Made by a program: the position numbers and the translations under genes. Shown one piece after another: positions 55,185 through 64,000 of a DNA stretch of 64,000 nt. Origin of the DNA: Umbilicaria muhlenbergii (taxonomy: Eukaryota > Ascomycota > Lecanoromycetes > Umbilicariales > Umbilicariaceae); NCBI GenBank assembly GCA_000611775.1, contig KK106985.1:2094291-2158290 (forward strand), in the 5' to 3' direction. The notes below the pieces were generated by a model, which saw only the letters and a list, made by a program, of their open reading frames with translations, searched no databases and was not told where the DNA came from. How positions within the stretch are numbered: the first letter of the stretch is position 1; the number at the start of each line of letters is the position of its first letter.

Positions 55185-58100
55185 ATGACAGAACCAGAGG
55201 AGCTCGACGAGGATCTCTTCGCTGACCTGTAAGTGTACATGTCACGCTTGCTTATATACTTCGCTGAGCTAAATCCTATCTCTTTCCAAGCGTGCTGACT
55301 CGTTGATCTAGTTACGATGGAGATGAGCCCGCAACAACGATAGCACCTCCTGCTCCGCAAGCACTCGTAACTCAACCTGCAACAGTAGCCCCAGCTCCTG
55401 CGATAGACTTATCGGTCCAAGACCCCGTGAAAGAGGAAAGTGGGCTGCAGGAGCACCATAGCCCGTCTGATCAGGAGCAGCAGACTTATGCCAGTGGTCA
55501 GACTGGGAACGGTGCACAATCTTGGAATGATGGGCTGGGAGATGATTATGGAGATATAGCTGTGGAGCCGGAAACACATGGCACTGGTATCAAAGAGGAT
55601 GGGTGAGTTCATATTTCTGTGTATTCGTAGTCAGATGCACTTTTCCTTCTGCGTTTTCTCCTTGTCGCGATTCGAGTGCTTGGTGCTTAGCCTTAGTGCA
55701 TCCGCTGCACCGCCGGTATACGGGGTACTTTATTTTGTATCCCAAGGAATTTAGTCTTCTCGACTTGGAGAGTACTATCTATGATGTCCCAGAGAGTGGA
55801 TCGGCCCATTTGATACATTCTGGCCTAGATGTTACAGATTGCAAGCAGCAATGGTCTTCGTTCTAGGTGGAGGGGACTGTGAAAGTCGGCATCGAAAACA
55901 TGGATGCGAAGCACAAACACAGCAAGAGGGCGCGAGTCATGCGTTTCAATAAGATGAATGATAGGAGAAGTAGGGTGGGGGACTCGTTGACACAGGAGGC
56001 AACTGTCGTACAATTTGACTAGAGAGATCTCAATTGTGGGCCGAAGTTGTCGCAAGGGGCGGGCAGAGCAGTGCTACGGTGCCGAAGTAACAGAACCAGA
56101 GTTCTCAGGCTTTACAGGGGCTGTAAAGTGACAGAGACTGCAAGTATCACCACAAGGGGTTTTCTGGAGTGGTCTGGGTTGGCATGCTATCCCGCTGTGC
56201 GCACCACCTGGAGAAGCGACCATAGCACTACTGCTACTACTTAGCTTATTGTCGATATCATCTTGATAGAGCAGGACAAGAGGTAGACGCTTGTGTCGTA
56301 CTCGGCTCGAGCAGAGTATGGCACCCGCGTACCAGAACCTAGCACTCGACTCTATAGCAAAAGACGAATCATCCGAACATACATGTGCCAGTCCTTGTAC
56401 TCCTGCGTGGTACACGACGTATGGGATCGCTATCTGCTGTTTGCTTCTCAGTGGGCTACGTTCCACCCCGGCAATCATGTTCCCATGGATATTCGCCAAT
56501 CCACCACCCTGAAGTGCCATATCTACAGCAGACAAACCTCATCTCAGAAAGCGGAACCAGGGATATCTCCGAGACAGGCCACGATGGATACTGGCGGTGA
56601 AGGGCGCATCTTAAGTCTATGGGCTTGCCATGGGTGGATTGAAATTTCTCAAAATCGGGGCTCTCATTGTTTTATCGATATTTCGTTCTTCGAGAGAATC
56701 TTCTGACTACTAATCTAATGTTCTAAGCTGATCACTGGTCTATAATATGTAGGAAAATGTTCATAGGTGGTTTGAATTGGGAGACAACCGACCGTGCGTT
56801 CAGCCCCAATTGATCCCCTCTTGTCAAACCCTCCCTGGTATACTAAATATCTTTGTTCTAACAGAATCGCTCAAGGAGTACTTCTCGCAATTTGGAGAAG
56901 TACAGGAATGCACAGTGATGAGAGATGGTGCCAGCGGGCGTTCTCGCGGGTTTGGGTTCCTCACATTTCGAGACCCCCGGACAGTGAATATAGTGATGGT
57001 CAAAGAACATTATCTGGACGGTAAAATAGTAAGGCCTTCTATCTCAACTTCAACCAAAGCTCCCTCAAAAATTTCCCATCCTAGTTCTGGAAGCTCACAC
57101 CTAACCAAGATTGACCCTAAACGGGCTATTCCCCGCGACGAGCAAGAGAAAACGAGCAAAATCTTTGTAGGCGGTGTCAGTCAGGATGCGACCGAGCAGG
57201 ACTTCAAGGAATACTTCATGCAATATGGACGAGTCGTTGACGCCACGCTGATGATCGATAAAGACACTGGCCGACCAAGAGGTTTCGGATTCGTTACGTT
57301 CGACAACGAGTCGGCCGTCGATGCCACGCTCCAGGGTGATTTGAGGATCTTAGGGAAGCCTATCGAGGTTAAAAAAGCTCAACCCCGGGGTAACATGCGA
57401 GACGAAGATGAAGGAGCCGGGCGTGGTAGAGGTGGCCGCCGTGGCGGAAAGGACAACGATCGATTTCGAGACAACGATCGCGGCAATTTTGACGTCAACG
57501 ACAACGGCAGCAACCAGAACCAAGGTCAGAATCAGCAAGGCGGCCAAACAATGTACAACGGCATGACACCACAGACCATGGCTGCTTACTGGCAACGTAT
57601 GCAACAATACTTCGCGACGATCCAGCAGCAGATGGCAGCGGTAGCAGCCGCTCAGGGCGGTATGATGGGAGGGCCGATGGCAATGGGCGGGATGAATCCA
57701 GCGATGATGCAGCAAATGCAGCAAATGCAACAATTTAAGCAGATGCAAGCCATGCAGCAGCAGATGGCTGCTGCACAACAGCAACAGCAGCAACAACAAG
57801 GTTCGCAGAGCCCCAATCCGCAAAGTCCTGGAGCACAGGGGATGCAGCAAGCCATGAACCCGGCTATGATGCAGCAAATGCAGCAGCTTCAACAGATGCA
57901 GATGCAGCAACAACAAGCTCAAGGCGGTGCAGGGTTTGGCGGTGCGAGTCCGATGGGTGGAGCTGGGATGGGCCAAGGGTCGGGTCAGGGTCCGGTGGCA
58001 GCCGGTCCTGGTGGAGGAAATTTCGGAGGGCGACGTGGCACTCCTGGGTACAATGCGCAAGAACAGTTGATGTTTGAGCAGCAAAAGTACGAACAACAAC

Positions 58101-58474
58101 AAGCTCGACGAGCCGCCCAGGATGTCCAGCAGTTCCAGCAGTATCAGCCAGGTGGTCCGACGTCGTGGGAAGGCATGTACGACGATGTGCCGCAACCGAA
58201 CATGGGCGGCGGGCCCCTGGGCGGTATGGGTCGGGGTGGAATGCAGCAAGGTGGATACAGCCGCCAGATGTCTCAAGGTGCCAATGGCGGCGGAATCAAA
58301 GGGCCTCAAGGACCGAACCGAGGTTCTCAGACACCCGCTTCAGGCCCACAGCCAGCCCCGCCGGCCAATGCACCCACCGGACCCAAGAACGCTGGCAAGC
58401 CAGGCTCGAACTATCGAGGAGGTGGACGTGGTGTCGCACACCGGGGTGGCTTCCATCCGTACGCCAGAGGTTAG
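55185..58474 (+). CDS. HRP1: hnRNP HRP1/NAB4-type RNA-binding protein (cleavage factor IB)
   Basis: Five exons: 55185-55228, 55312-55602, 56753-56793, 56865-57028 and 57110-58474, giving 634 residues. HRP1 binds UA-rich efficiency elements, helps 3'-end cleavage/polyadenylation and shuttles with mRNA. Two RRMs: first with RNP2 MFIGGL and RNP1 RGFGFLTF, second with RNP2 IFVGGV and RNP1 RGFGFVTF, linked by DPKRAIPRDEQEKTSK. The C-terminus begins with Arg/Gly repeats, then a Gln/Met-rich, prion-like tract (encoded about 57480-58150) and a final GGGRGVAHRGGFHPYARG. Intron 2 is 1,150 nt (55603-56752), very long for this genome. Intron 4 (81 nt) is in frame, so it is easily missed. Splicing it gives the conserved GKIIDPKRAIP. 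Confidence 0.93.
55603..56752 (+). other. 1,150-nt intron of HRP1
   Basis: It begins GTGAGT after KEDG and ends TATGTAG before KMFIGGLNWETTD, so the flanking coding text is the continuous family sequence. The interior has open frames on both strands (largest antisense 56074-56535) without recognisable domains. No snoRNA C/D pair or other RNA motif could be confirmed by eye. Confidence 0.85.
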
Positions 58475-59548
58475 TGAGTCGCGATTCTCACGGCTTCCGG
58501 TGCACTGGTCCTGAGACATGTTTCATCATTTTTGTCTTTCGTGTACCGCCAACTGTCCGGCGCCACTTCCCAATGGAAGAGGTTATTGAACAGATCTTCG
58601 GGGTTGCAATAGGTGCACGTGATGGCGTTTCTGACCCACTTGATCCGCTGGTCTAATTGGACTGGGGGAAGGACCAGGTGGTTTTGTATCTGACATTCGA
58701 AGTCTGTGGGCGAGTTTCCATCGACGGGGTTTGTTCCTAATTTCTCCCCCTCTCCACTTGGGAGTTTATTTTTGCGCAGTACAAGGCGGTGCAGTGGTGA
58801 AAATTAAGTCGCACTAGTCTCTGAGACCTTGAGGACCCAGTTCCGATTGGACTTCAACACTACTTCGAAAATACTCGTGGGATAAGATAGATTCGGGAAA
58901 TCAGAACATTTGCCCATCTACATGAATCAGGTGAACTAGATACAATAGCGTGACCAGGACTTGACCCCTTGATGAGTGCAGTTACAGCTTTTGTATGTGC
59001 GTGCCTTTACCCAGCTCAAAATCACATCTGCATCACAAGCTCGACCCGCCCCCAAGCGTCCACGCCGGACCGCAGAGTACAGGGCGGAGACCCTTTGATA
59101 TCAGGATTAACACACTTGAAGCCTCAAAGCGTCCTGGCCTGATGTTGCTAGTATGTCGGTTGCATTCAACGGTCTAATGTCGTGCCGACGAGGCTCTGAG
59201 ATCACAAAGAAACAATGTGAAGAACTGATTTGGAAGAGCGTCGCTGGAAAACAACTTTGGACTATCTTAGCATTATTATAAAATAATAGAGTAAAATGTA
59301 TGCAAAGTCTCCAACAAGAAGCCTCGAGGTTTCCAAACCATCACCGGGCTGGATAATAAGCCGTCATGACTGATTGGCTATTTTGTACACTATAACAGTC
59401 AACTTTACAGGCTTCCAAATGCGCTGCTACCCTGCCATTAGCATGCAACGCCGAACCATGATGAATGCTGCGATCTTAGGACCCTTCTATACCCATCCTT
59501 CTAGCCTGGCCCAACATGAGAACGCCCCCCGCGGTCTATCCAAATCGC
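58475..59548. other. Intergenic region between convergent HRP1 and GH128 genes
   Basis: 1,074 bases with both 3' ends. An AT-rich stretch (TTATTATAAAATAATAGA, about 59273-59290) is the only compositional feature. No gene or RNA was recognised. Confidence 0.45.
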
Positions 59549-60527
59549 TCACAGAAGAAACCAAAAGCCAACCAAGGTAACCAGAAGGCCCGACCCGGCG
59601 AACATGGCGTTCCGGCTGGCGGAACCTTTGGGTACATTGTTGGTCTTCGCACCTCCCAGATACCAGCTCCCGATGCTTGTGAGCTTTCCCTTCTCCGTCA
59701 ACATGGCCGCGCTCGGCCCCACGTTCGACACGCTACTACGGAACGCGCCGAAGTAGGAATAATGCGTGATGTAGCTTCAACTGCGGTCAGCAAATAGGAA
59801 TCAAGTGTTCTGCTGGCAGATGGTGAACATACTCGATGCGGTCAAAGAACTGGGAACTCTGGTTGTAGAAGCTCTGCGAGTCGGCCAGATCAACGTTGGC
59901 GTCCGCATATTCCGTGATCCACATCGTCATGTTTGGGTAGGCCGCCCTCACCTGCCCGACGTGACTGGCCAGGCCCTCGAAATTGCCGTACCAATGGACG
60001 GGGATGAAGTCCGCACTGCAGTTTCCGTTGCAGGCGCTGAAGAAGTTCTGCAGCCATATGAAACCCGAGGGTGCTCCGGTGACAGCGGGCGCGCCGAGCT
60101 TCACGCCGTGCTTCTTCAGCGGTTCCATTTCTCGGATCCACGTCTGCGCGGCCAGGTCGGCCGGGACGCCGCTGCCGCCATTGCTTTGCCCATCCGGCTC
60201 GTTGAAGGCGAGAACGTAAGAGACGTTCGTACCCCCGTTGATCTGCGACATGACGTCGTTGAGGAAGGTGTTATCGGATGTATCGCTTGGGGCTCCCCAC
60301 AGCATCGGGACGAATTGAAGTTTTGTGGAGTTGCTGTACGCCGGCGAGGGTGTGGAGCCGTAGTTATAGTACCAGGTGAGGTCCGACGTGTCCGAGTTCC
60401 ATATGGCGTCGTCTTCTGGATATTTTGCGTTGGGGACATACACAAGCCCACGCTTTGAGGATTTCGAGACTTGGCAAAGGGCCGATGGTAGCAAGGCGAG
60501 AACATTGAGAGCGAGCGTAAGGTGCAT
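59549..60527 (-). CDS. Secreted glycoside hydrolase family 128 protein (Asl1-like)
   Basis: Two exons, 60527-59833 and 59774-59549, with a 58-nt intron, giving 306 residues. The start is the ATG at 60527 (MHLTLALNVLALLPSALCQ, a signal peptide). The frame extends to 60533 only via TTG. GH128 enzymes are beta-1,3-glucan-acting (alpha/beta)8-barrel proteins of the fungal cell wall. Family motifs: RGLVYVPNAKYPEDDAIW, TWYYNYGSTPSPAY, FVPMLWG, the acid/base YVLAFNEPDG, PVHWYG and the nucleophile motif MWITEYAD. After splicing the text is DYITHYSYFGAFRSSVSNVG and KLTSIGSWYLGG. The C-terminus ends in a small-residue site plus a hydrophobic tail (FAGSGLLVTLVGFWFLL), so a GPI anchor is likely. The acceptor used (TTGAAG) is weaker than the nearby CGCAG, which would break the frame. 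Confidence 0.9.
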
Positions 60528-61572
60528 TGTCAAAAAGCGCGAAAGAGCGGATTGAGAAATAGGTATGTGCAGACGAATGTGGCCAAATCGATGTCAATAG
60601 GGTGTCGTGGAGTCTTCTCGACGGCCGAGGTTGGTATTCGAGGGATTCGATACGGATGTGAAGGATGCAGGATGGAGATGATAATTCGACAAACTGAACG
60701 AATGGATTCCGCGTTTCAACGACTGTGGAACCAGCGATTGATATGAATGACAGGAGAGGTCAAGACATGGAAAAACGAGGATTCAGGGCTCGTAAGAGTG
60801 TTTTGGGAGGAAAGAGGGCGCAGAGAGTGCTGAGTGCTGACACGACGCGAAACCAGCTGCGGAGGAAGATCGGCGAAAGAGGAAGCAAGAAAATATGTGT
60901 TAAATATTTCTTGTATCCGGGATGGCAGCGTTAAGGATGACGGAAGACGAAAGGGGACGAGCCCCCTTCTCGAAGCAGCATAGCGGCGCCCGTTTCTATT
61001 TGCGCTTCTATTTCGGCCTGCTAGGACTGGACCCTCGGCCGCAGCGTGGCCCAATGAAAGGCGCAGGCACACGCGAGCCCTTTGTTTTCGCCCGCGCATC
61101 CCTGCTCGATCCCGCATCGCAGCTGGGGGCCACGCCTGCAGGCAAATTATCCAATATCAGTTCTCGCTATCGCTATCGCCAACACCCGACCCAGTGGCGA
61201 ATTTCACCGATCCCATCTTTCCGGAACGGCACGCAACTGCATGTTAAGACACTGTCCTCGTCCTTCCGACACACTCGAATCTTTTCTCGGCGGCAATCAA
61301 AAGAATAGTGCTATGTACAACTCTAATTGATTTGACTGAGATGATCCGCCATGCGCTTTCAAAGGGAGTTGAAGTACCTGAAGATACCCTGAAGATCCAT
61401 TCTACAGTCTCATATATACACGTGATCCGTAATCTATTAGAGAGAACATCGAAGCCGATTGGTGACTCCCGGACACCCCACCGACCAGCTCCCGGCCGGC
61501 ACTGCAGGCTATCGCTCAAACGCTGACATGAAGCATCGCACAAAGAACCAAACCAACCCCACCTGTCGCCCC
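60528..61572. other. Intergenic region between GH128 and FLC genes
   Basis: 1,045 bases containing the GH128 promoter and the FLC 3' end. Open frames are short and without family features. No RNA gene or repeat was recognised. Confidence 0.45.
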
Positions 61573-64000
61573 TTAATGGGCGATCCCTCGATACCCCATG
61601 CCTGGCTGTGTCGGCTGCCTTCCCACCGGCGGCGGACTGATGCTGTCGCTGTCGTTACTGGGCCTTCGGTTGCGTCCATGGCCCATGCCGGCGGCCCCCT
61701 GCACAAGGTTCTCATGGCTCTCCCCTCGCCCCCACCGCCGGGGCGGAGGCGTCTGGTCCCTGGACCATGGAGTGGCGTCGCCATGTGTGTCATCGCTGTA
61801 CGTGCTTGGAGGATAGCCATAAGCTCGTGCTCCCTTTGCAGTCGAGCTCTTGTACTCGATGGGGTCCATCAAGAGGGAGTTGCGCGCATCCAGGGGCGTG
61901 AGATCTTCGAGGTCGCGGTGCAATTTCTCTGTTCGCACAGTCAGCCACAGCCGCCACAAGTTTGGTAGCCACCACCGGGCTTGGGGCCGAGACAAGCGGC
62001 AGTCTTCACTGGGGACCTCTCAATAGCCCAGCAGTGAAAGGCAATGCTCAAAAATCCTAGGTGTGCAAGTGGGAAAGCTCAGTGGTCCCGGGGTTTGCAC
62101 TTGGAGTTCTTCAACATTTCTTTTCCCTGGTGTCTATACGAGAAGGTTCCCTGCTGCAAAGTGCCACTTGTTCGGATAGAGGTTTGCCACTTACCAGCTT
62201 CCTTTCTCCGCTTGCGGTGCGGATTTAATTTACAGCAGTTGATGATCGCGTTGACCGCAATCAGGATCGCAAGTGCCGCCGTCAACGCAGATTGGACTCC
62301 TATCAAGATGACGCCAGTGATGGTTTTCGTGGTTTGCGCAATACCAAGCTCTTCCACAAACAGCAGAATGCAGATGACGGAGAGCGCCCTGACGACTTGG
62401 ATGACGATGTTGATCCAATTGCCGGCTTTGGTCGCGTAAGGCCTGCTCCAAAGTAGAAGAACCAGCATCAGAGACTCGATTATCAGCTGCCCAGCCGTCT
62501 GCGCTAGACCGTGCCCGTCACCAGCTGCAAGCACGCAGCCTTTGGCGAACATGTAGACAATAGCCGGCATGAAGAGCCACCAATACCCTTGCTTGTAATT
62601 GTCATAGAACAAGCTGTACTTCAGCCAAGTTTCCTTGTCTTCGTAAAGAACTGAGGCATCCCCTTGAGTTTTCTTATGCCTGCGCGCCAGCTGCCAAATA
62701 CGAAAGGTGAAGTAGCCCAATATTGCGGTGAAGACCCCCAGGGTAAGACCGGCGAGCAGTTTTGCCGCCCACGAATCGCCTTTGCGGAACTGAAAAATGC
62801 AATATAACACCCATACACCATATAGCAAGAGTATCAAGTTGGTGATAGTTTTTGCCAATAAACCCCAATACCGCTTTCGAAAGTTCGTCAGCTTCTTGGG
62901 AAATGATCCAAATAGTGCCCATATCTCCAAGGCGACCTTGAACAACAGTATACCAACAGCGATTGCCGCGACAATGATTGCGAATATCAGAAGAACAGTC
63001 ATGAAAGTATTCGCTTGCGGAATAAGAAGCTGCTCCACATAGCCCTCGATTCCGGATACCACGTGAGTGACCTTGTTGCCGGTTACAGTACCCGTACCGT
63101 TGCTGCTAACGCCTCCAACCTGAGTGCCGTTGACGTCCGCGGAGACTTCTCTCGCGCCGAGAGTAGCACCATTAAAAATGAACGTTATGCCACGCTTCGT
63201 TACAGTGCTCTGATTGGAAGCTGATCCATCGCTGTAAACAAGTGTTGCGTTCTCCAAGTATTGTACGCTGTTTTCCGTTAGGTTTCCTCCGGTGGCTTTC
63301 CTGAAGTCATCGATGGAAGTTTGCATAGTTCTCCAAGGTACCAGACCTCCGGAGAAGGCAAAGTTCTTGGTGAAGCTTCGATAAACTGGTGGATAGTTTA
63401 CACTGAGCATCCCGTTCATAGCCACCGATTGGAAGTAGCTCAAGACCTGGCCGAAACTGGGGCTCGCTGCATGACCGCCCGCCCCTCCTGCACTGCCGAG
63501 CGCTGAGACACCCGTGAGGAGCAAGGCTGCGCCAGCAACGCCAACTGCAACATACGAGACAGCAGGAACATCAAGAGTCTTGCCATTTCTAACCGTGGAC
63601 TCTATGCACGCAAGGTCTTTCTTATCGTCGGCGGATTGTAGTTCAACCTTGGCTTGGCCATCGAGATCGGGGACGGAGAATGCGATGGAAGGTATTTCAT
63701 TGACATAGTTCGAAGGTATGCTCTGTGAACCACGGGCTGCAAAGCTTCCAGCGGGGACTTAAGAATCCCAGTTAGTAAAATGAAGGAGTAGAGGATGGAG
63801 CGGGGTTGGGGTGGACACAAATGGCAATTCTCAGCGCGGAGGCTCCAACGATATCCCAACAGCAGAAAGAGGCTTCGCAAGAACTCCCAAGAGAGTAAAT
63901 TGTAGAGGTCTTTCCACTGTTGAGTTATCGAGAGCGTCCTCCATTGAAGATTGTCACCTGTCTCCACCAGTCAGACGTACCAGGACACAATTGTTCGACT
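61573..64000 (-). CDS. TRP-like FLC-family channel / flavin carrier (partial, N-terminus outside window)
   Basis: Visible exons: 61928-61573, 63757-62195 and the 3' end of another at 63981 onward to beyond 64000. At least 645 residues are visible. FLC proteins are polytopic ER/Golgi/plasma-membrane proteins related to TRP channels and linked to FAD transport, calcium and cell-wall integrity. The edge exon (VEQLCP) joins to VPAGSFAARGSQSIPSNYV and IPSIAFSVPDLDG, the ML-like luminal domain. The TRP domain with about nine helices follows (for example FMTVLLIFAIIVAAIAVGIL, SLFYDNYKQGYWWLFMPAIV, LLLWSRPYATKAGNWINIVI). The final exon has EKLHRDLEDLTPLDARNSLL, the family tail, then a Pro/Gly/Arg-rich end. 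Its two introns, 223 and 266 nt, are longer than most here. The signal peptide lies outside the window. Confidence 0.88.

Noticed and set aside
56074-56535. Antisense 153-codon frame inside the HRP1 intron as a nested gene
   Set aside because: No recognisable domain, signal peptide or promoter; the composition looks random.
57600-58150. Antisense Leu/His-rich 319-codon frame in the HRP1 3' part
   Set aside because: It is the complement of the Gln/Met-rich and Gly-rich repeats of HRP1 and has no domain of its own.

Overview
The window is nuclear DNA from a filamentous ascomycete (Pezizomycotina). The evidence is many short introns (mostly 49-100 nt) with GTRNGT donors and CTRAC-like branch sites, respiratory complex I genes (24 kDa subunit and assembly factor CIA84), and fungal families such as the DUF3824 proteins, VAC7, FLC channels, GH128 and Wee1/Swe1 with a very long N-terminus. 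I cannot place it to class. No rRNA, tRNA, CRISPR array, LTR element or virus-like element was found.

Layout. 1-9.3 kb: a truncated mitochondrial PPR-like gene (-), divergent from UTP18 (+), then the 1,617-residue histone demethylase JHD1 (-). 9.3-15 kb: an accessory stretch with a five-exon gene for a secreted precursor carrying five identical CAAPCDFYIR cores (10370-11761, -), a decayed 2-oxoglutarate/Fe(II) oxygenase gene, and long stretches without genes. 15-24 kb: complex I 24 kDa subunit, a DUF3824 protein and VAC7, all on -. 24-27.5 kb: gene-free DNA with foldback, MITE-like repeats. 27.5-38.4 kb: Wee1/Swe1 kinase (+), IMP3 (-), an MDR-family reductase (-), and CIA84 (-) divergent from mitoribosomal protein S18 (+). 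39.4-47.1 kb (+): AIP1, a two-module FUSC/DUF2421 membrane protein, and SAGA subunit HFI1/ADA1. 47.6-58.5 kb: PRP6 (-) divergent from DIM1 (+), then GYP1 and a small unrecognised gene (-), then HRP1 (+) with an exceptional 1,150-nt intron. 59.5-64 kb: a GH128 glycosidase and a TRP-like FLC channel (-), the latter running off the right edge.

Most genes are housekeeping genes. Several head-to-head pairs join related functions: PRP6/DIM1 (RNA processing) and CIA84/S18 (mitochondrial biogenesis). The standout is the repeat-peptide precursor. It has the layout of an alpha-factor-like or Kex2-processed repeat protein, but its core does not look like the Pezizomycotina alpha-pheromones I know. No dikaritin-type tailoring gene (UstYa/DUF3328, tyrosinase) is present in the window. 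Gene models were built by hand from splice motifs and reading-frame continuity. Exon borders are therefore predictions.
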